Assembly: GCF_000020365.1 (NCBI RefSeq)
Contig: NC_012108.1
Coordinates: forward strand, 4,224,001 to 4,288,000
From: Desulforapulum autotrophicum HRM2
GTDB taxonomy: Bacteria; Desulfobacterota; Desulfobacteria; Desulfobacterales; Desulfobacteraceae
DNA: 64,000 bases
Direction of reading: 5' to 3'
In this document: piece by piece, positions 26,227-35,291 of the stretch
How positions within the stretch are numbered: the stretch's first letter is position 1
Layout of the letters: the number at the start of each line of letters is the position of its first letter
Made by a program: the position numbers and the translations under genes
The notes under the pieces: model-generated
The model's input: the letters and a program-made list of their open reading frames with translations, nothing else
Database searches by the model: none
Told to the model about the DNA's origin: nothing

Positions 26227-28241
26227 ACCTCTGTCGTGGTAAATCCCAGACATCTATTCCAGACACCTTCAAGGCGATCAGCCGCCTGCTGATCAAGGAG
26301 AGCCGGCTTGAACCGCTGCTCAAAAATGTGGCAGAACGACTGAAAAATGCCCGCCTGTACGATGGGGTGTTTATCTGGACAGCGGAAAAAGCGGACATTC
26401 AAGAAACCGCATGGGGAACATCAACCGGCCCCCTTTACGCCCAGGGATTATTTATGACCCTGCCGCAACCGGCCTGCATCCGGGGTGTGGCAACCCATGG
26501 CACGCCTTTGACACTTATCCGGGACGAACCGACATGCTCCAGCTGCCCAGTCTGCCCGATCTGCCCGGGGTGGGCATCCCTTGTCATCCCCCTTCTTTTT
26601 AAAGGTGAGTTCTACGGGATTCTCTTTGTCACCCTCCCCAGCGAAGTGATTGCCGTGAACACAGAGGTGGCGTTTCTCGTGGAGGTCGGTGAAAACATTG
26701 CGGCATGCCTTAACCGAATGAACCAGGAGGCTCTTCACCGCACAACCGCCACTGCCCTTTTAAAACGCAGCCTTGAACTTGAATACTTCCACAATTTTGC
26801 AAGAATCACGGAGCAGCCCGATACGGACCTTGAAACCATCCTGCAACGGGGGGTTGACCTGATCCCGGCCTCCATGGACCGCCCAGACCTTGCGGCAGCA
26901 GCCCTGGTTCTCAACGACACCCACCAGCGATTCACCACCCCCAATTTCACCAGGGATAACCCCATGGTTGAAAACCCGATTTTTGTCGATGGCAAGGCGG
27001 TGGGAGTGCTGACCGTATGCTACCCATCCCCTGCCGGCCAGGGCCCAGAATTGACCTTTCTAAAAGAAGAGGAAAAACTCCTGGGCTCCATCTCGTTAAG
27101 AATGGGCAAGATCATTGAGAGAAAAAGGGGACGGATCGCCCTTGAACGGAGCGAACAACGGTTCCGTGACCTTACAAACAATGCCGTTACTGGCATCGCT
27201 ATTCTCCAGGACCAACAAATCGTATTCCAAAATCCTGAATACACAAAAATCTTTGGCCCTCTTTCCCACAGCCCAACCCTGTTCCTGGACGCAGGGGTTC
27301 ACCCGGATGATAAGAAAAAAACACGCTTGTTCCACGAAACCATCACCCGGTACGACTTTACCACCCTTTGCGTTGACTTTAGAATCGCCTCCCTCCTTTC
27401 CCAGGACGGCACACCAAAGATCACCTCGGTCTTCTGCAGGGCAGCCATGACCGAATTCAGGGAAAAGCCTGCCGTACTTCTCAACGTAATGGACATGACC
27501 AAGCCAAGGGAGCTTGAAAATCTGCTCAGGATTCAGGACAAGATGACCTCCCTTGGCCGCGTTGCTGCAGGCATTGCCCACGAAATCCGAAATCCCCTGT
27601 CCGGCATCAACATCTATCTCAAATCCCTGGAGAAATACGCCCTGGAACGTAACGCCGAAACTGAGGGCAAAATCATCTCCAAAATCCAGAGCGCCTCCAA
27701 CCGAATCGAATCGGTGATCAAACGGGTCATGGATTTTTCAAAACCAGGAGAACTCAAACCCATATCTGTTGACGTCAATAAACCCGTTCAGAACGCCATT
27801 GACCTTGCAGCCGTGACCCTGAGAAAAAGCGGTGTTAAAATAGAAACCGACCTTGGCACTGCCCTGCCCCTGTGCCGCCTTGACAGCCCCATGATCGAAC
27901 AGGTGATGCTCAACCTGATCACCAATGCCGCAGAGGCCATGAAGACCCTGGCTCCCGGCACCAAAACCATTGCCATCACAACCCAGTGCCTGGACCGGCA
28001 ACAGGTGGTCATCCAGGTGGAAGATTCAGGCCCCGGGATTTCCCAGATCCACAGGGAACGGATATTTGACCCCTTTTATACCACCAAGAACAGTTCGGGC
28101 ATCGGGCTCAGCATCTGCCAACGTATCATCAACGACCACAAAGGAACCCTTAACCTGCACAAGAGCCGACTTGGGGGTGCAGGTTTCATGATCCAGATTC
28201 CTGTAAAACAGCAGGAATTCAAACCAGCCAAAGGAGTTTAA
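26223..28241 (+). CDS. Sensor histidine kinase with GAF and PAS domains
   Basis: The protein has 672 residues from a TTG start at 26223 that overlaps the preceding TGA. There is no obvious transmembrane helix, so it should be cytoplasmic. A GAF-like region (about 20-165) carries a cysteine-rich cluster CSSCPVCPICPGW, which could bind metal or an Fe-S centre. A second GAF-like region (about 185-290), a PAS domain (about 305-430), HisKA with the phospho-site AAGIAHEIRNPLSG, and an HATPase domain (N-box, DSGPGI, SGIGLSIC) follow. It forms a pair with the NtrC-type regulator upstream. The cysteine cluster suggests a redox or metal signal. Confidence 0.9.
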   Translation: MNLCRGKSQTSIPDTFKAISRLLIKESRLEPLLKNVAERLKNARLYDGVFIWTAEKADIQETAWGTSTGPLYAQGLFMTLPQPACIRGVATHGTPLTLIRDEPTCSSCPVCPICPGWASLVIPLLFKGEFYGILFVTLPSEVIAVNTEVAFLVEVGENIAACLNRMNQEALHRTTATALLKRSLELEYFHNFARITEQPDTDLETILQRGVDLIPASMDRPDLAAAALVLNDTHQRFTTPNFTRDNPMVENPIFVDGKAVGVLTVCYPSPAGQGPELTFLKEEEKLLGSISLRMGKIIERKRGRIALERSEQRFRDLTNNAVTGIAILQDQQIVFQNPEYTKIFGPLSHSPTLFLDAGVHPDDKKKTRLFHETITRYDFTTLCVDFRIASLLSQDGTPKITSVFCRAAMTEFREKPAVLLNVMDMTKPRELENLLRIQDKMTSLGRVAAGIAHEIRNPLSGINIYLKSLEKYALERNAETEGKIISKIQSASNRIESVIKRVMDFSKPGELKPISVDVNKPVQNAIDLAAVTLRKSGVKIETDLGTALPLCRLDSPMIEQVMLNLITNAAEAMKTLAPGTKTIAITTQCLDRQQVVIQVEDSGPGISQIHRERIFDPFYTTKNSSGIGLSICQRIINDHKGTLNLHKSRLGGAGFMIQIPVKQQEFKPAKGV

Positions 28242-28242
28242 A

Positions 28243-29145
28243 ATGAATCCGAACATTAAAGATGCCATCCTGGCAGCATTTGTCGCAGACGCTCTTTCCC
28301 TGGGTGTCCACTGGGTCTATAACACTTCAGAGATTGATGCAAAGTATGGCAGGCTTGAAAACATGGTAAAACCCGAACTTGCGCCCTACCATACCTCAAA
28401 GGACAAAGGCGAATTTACCCACTATGGGGATCAAATGATGGTATTGCTCGAATCCCTGGTGCACGGCTCGGGTTTTGATTTTGATTTAAACCGGTTCAGC
28501 CAGGCATGGCGCAACCTGTTTTCCGCCTATGACGGATATATGGACCAGGCCTCCAAAGAGACCCTGGCAAATTTCAAGGCAGGCAGCCAGCCTGAAACAT
28601 CAGGTGCCATATCCATGGATCTTGGCGGGGCTGCGAGAATCGTCCCGCTGATTCTCTGTTATGGTGACGACATTGACGCCTTTGTTAAAGCAGCCAGGGC
28701 CCAGACGGCAATGACCCATAACTCAGCACAGGCGATTGAATGCGCAGAATTGTTTGCCAGGGTATCGGCCATGGTTTTAAATGGAGCCAAGCCCATTAAA
28801 GCCTTTGAACGGGCCCTTGAAAAAATGCCGGAGGCCCAAAAAATCCAGGCCCTGGTTCAGACAGGTCTTGAAAGCCGGTCCCAGGACACCCGTAAGGCCA
28901 TTGCCAGGATGGGACAGATGTGCGCCATTGAAGGTGCCCTGCCTGCAACAATCCATCTGATTGCAAAGTATGAAAACAATTTAAAAGAGGCCTTGATTGA
29001 AAACATCATGGCCGGAGGCGATTCATCGGCAAGGGGAATCCTTACCGGGTTTGTTCTCGGCTGCTACAAAGGAATAGATACACTCCCAAAACAATGGCTG
29101 GCAGATATGACAGCCCATGAAAAGATTCTGGGTTTGATACACTGA
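28243..29145 (+). CDS. ADP-ribosylglycohydrolase family protein
   Basis: The 300-residue protein matches the ADP-ribosylglycohydrolase (DraG/ARH) family, which removes ADP-ribose from proteins or small molecules using two Mg ions. The N-terminal DAILAAFVADALSLGVHWVY is the family's opening helix; MTHNSAQAIECAELFA and a late GGDSSARGILTGFVLG supply the metal-binding acidic and His/Ser residues. It starts one base after the kinase stop with its own AAAGGAG, so it is in the same operon. No ADP-ribosyltransferase is nearby. Confidence 0.85.
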   Translation: MNPNIKDAILAAFVADALSLGVHWVYNTSEIDAKYGRLENMVKPELAPYHTSKDKGEFTHYGDQMMVLLESLVHGSGFDFDLNRFSQAWRNLFSAYDGYMDQASKETLANFKAGSQPETSGAISMDLGGAARIVPLILCYGDDIDAFVKAARAQTAMTHNSAQAIECAELFARVSAMVLNGAKPIKAFERALEKMPEAQKIQALVQTGLESRSQDTRKAIARMGQMCAIEGALPATIHLIAKYENNLKEALIENIMAGGDSSARGILTGFVLGCYKGIDTLPKQWLADMTAHEKILGLIH

Positions 29146-29352
29146 AAAGCCACACCGTTTTCTGAAAATCAAATTTATTTTACCCCCCTAACCTGGACGA
29201 GGCAGAACCAAAACGTTTTTTTGATTCTCTTGCCAAAACAACACAAAAATCAGAGATACGAATCTAACTGCCGGGAGGGGGGTATAGGCAAACAGAAATG
29301 CAACTTGACAAAGGGCACCCCCGTCCTAAAATCACCTCTTTTTAGATAGTGT

Positions 29353-30120
29353 TTGATCAGCCACTATATATCATTCCTGGAGAAAAAACCCCCTGTGATC
29401 ATACAAACATTGCTCAACCTGACCCATACCCGGAAACGCTTCCTGCGGGATCTGATTGCCGTAATTTTAATTACCTCCGGGGCCATTGCAACCGTCACCC
29501 TGATCCAGGGCGCAAACATGCGGGACAACATTGCCCAGGAATATATTCAGGAAAACCTGACCAAGACATCGGACAGGATTTATCAGTTCTACGAGCCCGT
29601 GGAAAGCAATGCCCTGTTAGTTCAAAAGTGGGGACTTGCCGGTATCTGAAAAATGAAAGATTCGGCCGCCATAACCGCCAAACTTGTCCCAATGATGGAA
29701 ACCCTTCCCCAGGTGGAGGCCATCAAATTCGGAAATACCTCCGGTCGATCCTACCTGCTTACCCGCCATGAGAACACCTGGATGACACGCACCACATCTC
29801 CTGACAGGCCCGGAGAAATCCGCTGGCAGGAGTGGGTGAACGGCCAGCCACGGGAGCTTTGAATTGAAAAAAAGGCCTTTATGTTCCCCTGTGAGGGTCA
29901 AACCGACTGGGCAGGGGTGCAGCCCATCAATGGGGATAACCACGACTTCTGGATCGGTGTGGTGGTGCCGCAATCTGACTTTCTCAATAAAGTTCAAGAA
30001 AAGCGGTGGGCCCTTCTCGTGGTGATTCTGGGCGTCTTTGCCCTGGGCCTTCTCATGGCCGGTTATGTGGGTGCAGAAGCATCCTTTTATTTTTATATGA
30101 AACTCTTGTCGGACCGGTAG
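29353..30120 (+). pseudogene. Decayed membrane sensor with two in-frame TGA codons
   Basis: One reading frame from 29353 to 30120 is interrupted by TGA at about 29647-29649 and 29860-29862. It encodes a transmembrane helix (FLRDLIAVILITSGAIA), an extracytoplasmic domain resembling periplasmic sensor modules (VEAIKFGNTSGRSYLL), and a second transmembrane helix (WALLVVILGVFALGLLMAG). It ends shortly after the membrane, right where a structured repeat begins at 30121, so the cytoplasmic output domain is missing. The second TGA occupies a position where related sensors often have Trp, consistent with TGG-to-TGA mutation. No SECIS-like hairpin follows either TGA. Confidence 0.65.
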
Positions 30121-30309
30121 ACGGGAACGGGTATAACCCTCCGCTCATTCTCGCAGCCCGTCCTGGGCTGCTCCGAGGGAAACGGCAGCTCCTTCAGCGT
30201 CCATGCTGACCGCTGCCGTTTAATCCGCTGCGGGCAATACCCGTTCCCGCCCACCTCTGCTGTCGAGTTTCTATATTCGTTGTGGCCAGAGCCGATACTT
30301 CGCTCCGGC
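30121..30309. repeat. Three-way-junction palindromic element
   Basis: A 13-bp perfect outer stem (30122-30134 with 30237-30249) encloses two perfect hairpins: GCAGCCC/GGGCTGC (30153-30159 and 30165-30171) and AAACGGCAG/CTGCCGTTT (30180-30188 and 30213-30221). A further near-perfect hairpin built on GGCC(A/G)GAGC lies at about 30288-30309. The whole folds as a three-way junction on either strand. It sits exactly at the 3' break of the decayed sensor. Confidence 0.75.
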
Positions 30310-30428
30310 CGTGCCGGTTTATAATTTATCATTATTGACAATTTACCCGGGATAGACGCTTGACACACACGGCCTGAAAAGGTAGTTGTCTTGGTTTATT
30401 ACTTGTCATGGACAATGGAAGGATAAAT

Positions 30429-31718
30429 ATGAAGGATATTGATCAATCTGTTTCATTATCATTGCCAGCTGATATCGCCTGGGTTCCCCTGGTGCAGTCC
30501 GTCATTGAAAATGGTGCGCCCGTTTTTGGACTGGAGCACAATAAGACCATGATGCTGGCCGTCGCGGCTGAAGAAATAGTGGTCCACCTGGCCCGAATTT
30601 CCAAGGGAACCCGAATCTGTTTCCGCCTTGAGCCGGGGGGGTGGCACGTGCGGTGTGAATTTTCCTTTAAGGCCAATCCATCAGATCTGTGGGCCATGAA
30701 CCTTGTGACTCAGACAGATGTTCGGGAAGAAATTGATAACCTGGGATTGCTTGTGGCGTCCAGGGCCGTGGATGGATTCACCCTGGGCCTTGAAGGGGAA
30801 ACCCTGCATCTGACCCTGCGAAAGGACCGCGATTATCCGGTTGTCACACCTGGGACCATGGATCCAATTAACACCAGGGGAGAATTGACCATTGTCAGGG
30901 ACCCGGAACCTGAACTGATCAAAGCCGCCTGTGTAAAAACCCTGGGGTTCTATGCCCCCGATGCTGTGCCCCAGTCGTTTATCACCCCGGGCAAGGTGGT
31001 AGACATGGTCAGACAAAAGGACCTGGAAATCGCCGTTGCCATGGATCAGACAGGGGCTCTTGCCGGGATGATCTGCTGGCAGGCAGCTTCGGAACAGGGC
31101 ATTCGTTTTTCCGGACCCTATGTGTTCACCACAGATGACCGGGCAGGAGAACTTCTGACAAATCATCTGATCAACACCGTGGCACGGACACGGGCCATGG
31201 GCCTGTTCAGTGAACTTGCCACACCCAGCCTGTCTACTAAAAATTTTGAATCACTGGGACACCTGAACCGGATTCAGAAAGACGGCCGGACCATTGAGCA
31301 GGGAGTCTGGTATCGTCATCTCAAGGAGGATATGGGTGCATCTGTCTGGGCCCACAGGGCCTATGCAGACTTCCTTGAAACCGCATACGATCAGCAGGTC
31401 CTCATGCGGGATCTAAAAATCATTGAGGGCCAGGGGGAACGCCTGCCTGAACGATCTGTTTTTTCGGTGCAGCTCAGGGCCGATGCCGGGGAAGCAACCC
31501 TTTTTCCCATGGTAACCGGCGAAGATGCAGCCCAATGTATTGCCCACCAGGTTGAAATGCTTCTCCGGGAAAACTTTTCCAACATCTTTATCCGCATTGA
31601 TCTGGCCCATGGGTGGCAGGCAGCCATGGGCCAGGCAATTATGGACAATGGATTCACGCCCAAGCTGGTACTGCCCTATGGCGGCAAATCCGACATTCTG
31701 GTATTTCAACATGCGTGA
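30429..31718 (+). CDS. GNAT-type protein with a degenerate anti-sigma-factor-like HATPase domain
   Basis: The 429 residues start at the ATG at 30429, which follows GGAAGGA. Residues 1-130 resemble an RsbW/SpoIIAB-type HATPase, but the N-box (AAEEIVVHLAR) lacks Asn and the G1 (DxG) and G2 glycine motifs are missing, so ATP binding is doubtful. Residues about 155-310 look like a GNAT fold without the usual acetyl-CoA loop. The last 100 residues, ending KSDILVFQHA, share a module with the genes at 35288 and 36397. It is the first gene of a nine-gene operon and overlaps the aminotransferase by eight bases. Its role is unknown, perhaps a non-catalytic partner of the 36397 product. Confidence 0.6.
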   Translation: MKDIDQSVSLSLPADIAWVPLVQSVIENGAPVFGLEHNKTMMLAVAAEEIVVHLARISKGTRICFRLEPGGWHVRCEFSFKANPSDLWAMNLVTQTDVREEIDNLGLLVASRAVDGFTLGLEGETLHLTLRKDRDYPVVTPGTMDPINTRGELTIVRDPEPELIKAACVKTLGFYAPDAVPQSFITPGKVVDMVRQKDLEIAVAMDQTGALAGMICWQAASEQGIRFSGPYVFTTDDRAGELLTNHLINTVARTRAMGLFSELATPSLSTKNFESLGHLNRIQKDGRTIEQGVWYRHLKEDMGASVWAHRAYADFLETAYDQQVLMRDLKIIEGQGERLPERSVFSVQLRADAGEATLFPMVTGEDAAQCIAHQVEMLLRENFSNIFIRIDLAHGWQAAMGQAIMDNGFTPKLVLPYGGKSDILVFQHA

Positions 31719-32841
31719 CATCGATTTAGCCCACCTGGTTCCCGATTATATCCAGACCTTTGAGACCTATTATCCGAGCAAGCCTGACTCGGAACTCATG
31801 CGGATGTACGGCGTGGATCATCTCCACCGGCTCAACAACAACGAAAATGCCCTGGGGCCACCCCCTGGGGTGGAACAGGTTGTAAAAACCTTTGCACCAA
31901 CAGCCGTACCTGTTTATCCCAACGGAGATTGTTTTGACCTTCGCCAATCCCTGGCTCAACGGTTTGGCAAAGCCCCGGATCAGTTTTTAGTGGGCAACGG
32001 CTCCTGCGAGATAATTGCCTCGGTAATCAAGGCCTTTTGTGAACGAGGGGACAATATCATTACTGCCGATAAAACCTTTGCCGTTTATGAGTGGGTGGCC
32101 GAGTTTTCCGGACTTGAAGCTCGCCTGGTGCCCCTGAAGAACAATGGGTTTGATCCCCAGGCCATGCTGGATGCCATGGACGGACATACCAAAATATTGT
32201 TTATCTGCAACCCCAACAACCCCACAGGGACCTATTGGGACAAGGACACCATGACAGATTTTCTGGATGCTGTGAACAACCGGGCCATGGTGGTCATTGA
32301 CGAAGCCTACAGCGAATATGTGGAAAACAACGATTTTCCCAACGGCATGGCCCTGATGGACAGATATCCCAATGTGGTAATTTTCAGAACCTTCTCCAAG
32401 ATGTACGCCCTGGCATCCCTGCGCATCGGATACCTGTGCGCCCAGGGTGAAATAGTGGAACTGATACGGCGGACCCACATTGTCTATTCGGTCAATGCCC
32501 TGGCCCAGAAAGCAGCAACCGCAGCCCTGATCAATGACGGTTCCTTTATTGAGGCGACCCGCAGGATGGTAGGACAGGCAAAGGCGCTTCTCTGTGAGAT
32601 GTTTGACGGACTTGAACTTACCTATGTCAGCCATGAAGGCAATTATATCATGGTGAAAGTCCCCATATCCGATACCCTCATGTATCGAAAATTGATGAAA
32701 AAAGGAATTATGGTGCGTACCATGACAGGATTTCGTTTCCCCAACTGGATACGCGTCAGCCTTGTCCAACTGCCAGTGATGGAAGTGTTCTGCAATGCCT
32801 TTACCGATATTTTAAAAGGAGATTTACGCCATGGGCGTTAA
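31711..32841 (+). CDS. HisC-like PLP-dependent aminotransferase
   Basis: The 376-residue class I/II aminotransferase is close to histidinol-phosphate aminotransferase. Motifs: LNNNENALGPP near the N-terminus, VGNGSCEII, the PLP-ring motif CNPNNPTGTYW, VVIDEAYSEY (Asp to the pyridine N), and the Schiff-base Lys in FSKMYALASLRIGY. No other his genes are nearby, and it lies in an operon with LuxE and LuxC homologues. I infer it makes or uses an amine or amino-acid intermediate of that pathway, possibly aminating an aldehyde or ketone or decarboxylating an amino-acid phosphate like CobD. The open frame extends to 31525, but that overlaps the upstream gene; the ATG at 31711 is in its last codons. 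Confidence 0.85.
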   Translation: MRDIDLAHLVPDYIQTFETYYPSKPDSELMRMYGVDHLHRLNNNENALGPPPGVEQVVKTFAPTAVPVYPNGDCFDLRQSLAQRFGKAPDQFLVGNGSCEIIASVIKAFCERGDNIITADKTFAVYEWVAEFSGLEARLVPLKNNGFDPQAMLDAMDGHTKILFICNPNNPTGTYWDKDTMTDFLDAVNNRAMVVIDEAYSEYVENNDFPNGMALMDRYPNVVIFRTFSKMYALASLRIGYLCAQGEIVELIRRTHIVYSVNALAQKAATAALINDGSFIEATRRMVGQAKALLCEMFDGLELTYVSHEGNYIMVKVPISDTLMYRKLMKKGIMVRTMTGFRFPNWIRVSLVQLPVMEVFCNAFTDILKGDLRHGR

Positions 32842-34192
32842 ACCATTAAACATGGGTAAAGGAAAAGTATTGACTGTGCTGTTGGGTCTTGGGGCACCCG
32901 CCATGGTCTCCATGTTCTTCCAGAACCTTTACGCCCTGGTGGACACAATTTTTGTAGCCTGGCTGGGCACAATCGAACTGGCAGCCCTCTCCCTGTCAGT
33001 GCCCATGCTCTATCTTGCCATGGCCGTTGCAAAGGGGGTGGCCGTGGGCGCAACCTCCCTCATGAGCCATGCACGGGGGAGTAATGACGCCGACAAGGCC
33101 GACAGAGTCACCCGGTCTTGCCTGCCACTTGCCCTGATTCTCCTGGCACCTTTCTGCCTGCTTGCCCTGCCGGGGGTGAACGCAACTATTTTCAGGGGGT
33201 TTAATGTGGACCAGGGGGTGCTTGAATCGGTTCAAAAATTCATGTTCTGGCTGGGATGGACCTTTCCGGCCATGGGGTTTGCCATGGTGTGTGAAAGTGT
33301 TTTTCTAAGCCATGGCGATGCCCGAACCCCCATGAAAGCAATGATTCTTGGCAATATTATCAACATTGCCCTGGATCCATTTCTCATATTTTATTGTAAA
33401 ATGGGCATTGCCGGAGCCTCGCTCTCATCCTTGGTCGGTTGGGCTATTTCCGGTTTTTTCATGTGGTTCACCCTTAAACACCAGGGAAAGGTCAGCCCCC
33501 AATGTTTCTGTACCCCCGGTGAGGCCCGGGTCTGGAAGGAGATCGGGGCCCTGGGAGGGCCTGTGGCCCTTGCCATTCTGATCATGCCCATATCGGTAAT
33601 CGGGCTGAACTATGTACTGACCCCCTTTGGTCCTGCCTATGTGGGGGCCTGGGCCCTTTCCGCCCGCATGGAACAGATGATCATTCTACCCCTTTACGGC
33701 CTTTCCTGTTCGCTGATCCCCTTTGCCGGGTTCAACCTTGGGGCCGGAAATTCAGATCGTATTCGTGAGGCGGTAAGGATTTCGATTATGGCCTGCTATG
33801 GGGTACTCCTGCCCGTGGGTGCGCTGCTCTGGTTTAATGCCCCCTTTGTAATCGGCATGTTCCAGCCCGGCAGCGAGGTTCTTGAACTTTCCACCTATGC
33901 CTTCAGGGCATCCCTGCTTGGATATTGGCTGGTGCCAATTGAACTGATTGTAATCGGCCTTGCCCAGGGGCTGAAACGGCCCCGGTACACACTGATTATC
34001 AATGTGGCCCGCCTGTTGCTTTTGCGACTGCCCCTGGCGTTTTTGCTCGGGTATATCTGGGGCGGCAAAGGCGCCTATGTCAGCCACGCCCTGGCCATGA
34101 TGGTCACAGGTACGGTCAGCATTTTTATCCTGGGCCGTTTGCTCACCCTTGCGGACAAATCGTGCGCCCCATTAAGTGCCCAAAAATCATAA
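32831..34192 (+). CDS. MATE-family multidrug/product exporter
   Basis: The 453-residue protein has about 12 transmembrane helices in two similar halves, the first starting with APAMVSMFFQNLYALVDTIFVAW, shortened here to its family mark APAMVSMFFQNL. MATE carriers expel cationic drugs or metabolites using Na+ or H+. It overlaps the aminotransferase by 11 bases and sits inside the LuxC/LuxE operon. Export of the operon's product is the simplest role. A second carrier (MFS) ends the operon. Confidence 0.9.
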   Translation: MGVKPLNMGKGKVLTVLLGLGAPAMVSMFFQNLYALVDTIFVAWLGTIELAALSLSVPMLYLAMAVAKGVAVGATSLMSHARGSNDADKADRVTRSCLPLALILLAPFCLLALPGVNATIFRGFNVDQGVLESVQKFMFWLGWTFPAMGFAMVCESVFLSHGDARTPMKAMILGNIINIALDPFLIFYCKMGIAGASLSSLVGWAISGFFMWFTLKHQGKVSPQCFCTPGEARVWKEIGALGGPVALAILIMPISVIGLNYVLTPFGPAYVGAWALSARMEQMIILPLYGLSCSLIPFAGFNLGAGNSDRIREAVRISIMACYGVLLPVGALLWFNAPFVIGMFQPGSEVLELSTYAFRASLLGYWLVPIELIVIGLAQGLKRPRYTLIINVARLLLLRLPLAFLLGYIWGGKGAYVSHALAMMVTGTVSIFILGRLLTLADKSCAPLSAQKS

Positions 34193-34211
34193 ATCGTTAA
34201 AGGATTAAAAC

Positions 34212-35291
34212 ATGGGTTATCTTGTTTTTTTTATTGTCATTGTTCTTGTACTGGTTTTAACCGAGGTCAAGGCCCGCAAACACTACCACGAAGTGCACGG
34301 CCTGCCCTATGTCTGTAAACAGATTGAAGAATACCCCTACAATGAATTCATCCAGGAATGCGGCCCTCCCCTGCACTGGAAGCTCAAGCCCGGCTATGGC
34401 AAGGGCCAGGTGCACATTAACAGCCTGGGGCTGAGATCACCGGAACCCCTACCCGGACAAAGATGCATCTGGGTGGTGGGAGAATCTGATTTTTTTGGAC
34501 CCAAGCTGGTCCGGGAAGAAGCCGCCTGGTTCAACGTCCTTCAGCAGCTGCTTAACAATTCCGGCCACGATTTTCAGGTGATGAATGCATCGGTCATCGG
34601 CTACAATATTTCCCAGAGCACTGAACTTGTGACGTCTCTTCCCATTAAAAAAGGCGATATTGTACTCGTCCGACCCAATACCAATGATGTCTCCATTGCC
34701 TATATCAAGGGCAAGGCCTGGAAAGGGGGAGATTCATGGCCAATTGACTTTGTGCACAAGCTGCAAAGGCAGAAAACCTGGTATCTCAAGCTGATGGACA
34801 AAACCTGCCTGGGCATGTTTTTGAGACGGAAGTTCTCAAAGGACGAGGACCGGTCCAAAGCCTTTAAACCCGCCCCCGGGTTTCAATGGGAGCGACTGCT
34901 GGATTACGAAGAAAACAAGGTTTCTTCCATGGTGGAATTTGCCCGGAAAAAGGGTGCCGACGTGGCCTTTTTTGATATTGCGCCAAGCTACGGGCCAGCG
35001 GTTAAACCTGAAGATGAGGCTAAACTTTCAGCCATCCAGTCCAACTGGGAGGGGCTGGTCAAGGGCTGGAGCCAGTATCAATTCGGCATTGTAGACGAGT
35101 GCGTCAAACGCATCGGCATCCCCATGGGCCTGCCTTTTTTACAAATTTCCCCCTACATCTGGAACCATCCCAAACGCTACCTGCTTTTCCTTGATCTGGT
35201 CCATTTCAATCAAGAGGGCCATGGGGTTCTGGCCCAGGCCCTGTATGCAGAGCTTGTGAAAAGCAAATTACTCACCCAGAAAGGAGAATGA
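34212..35291 (+). CDS. Membrane-anchored SGNH/GDSL-like hydrolase
   Basis: The 359-residue protein starts with one transmembrane helix (residues 3-18), then a soluble domain presumably outside the cytoplasm. The SGNH fold is suggested by VVGESDFFG (block I, nucleophile Ser near 96, GES instead of GDS), an Asn in NASVIGYN, and DLVHFNQEGH near residue 330 (block V Asp and His). Family members are esterases, lipases or acetyltransferases for sugars and lipids. In this operon it might trim, transfer or release an acyl group during export. It overlaps the next gene by four bases. Confidence 0.65.
   Translation: MGYLVFFIVIVLVLVLTEVKARKHYHEVHGLPYVCKQIEEYPYNEFIQECGPPLHWKLKPGYGKGQVHINSLGLRSPEPLPGQRCIWVVGESDFFGPKLVREEAAWFNVLQQLLNNSGHDFQVMNASVIGYNISQSTELVTSLPIKKGDIVLVRPNTNDVSIAYIKGKAWKGGDSWPIDFVHKLQRQKTWYLKLMDKTCLGMFLRRKFSKDEDRSKAFKPAPGFQWERLLDYEENKVSSMVEFARKKGADVAFFDIAPSYGPAVKPEDEAKLSAIQSNWEGLVKGWSQYQFGIVDECVKRIGIPMGLPFLQISPYIWNHPKRYLLFLDLVHFNQEGHGVLAQALYAELVKSKLLTQKGE

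Noticed and set aside
29647-29862. Two further selenocysteine codons in the sensor gene
   Set aside because: No SECIS-like hairpin at 16-37 bases after either TGA, the second TGA fits a Trp position, and the gene is truncated at its 3' end.
30335-30388. Two TTGACA hexamers as promoters for the LuxC/LuxE operon
   Set aside because: The spaced -10 candidates (for example TAGTTG) match poorly, so I could not choose one with confidence.
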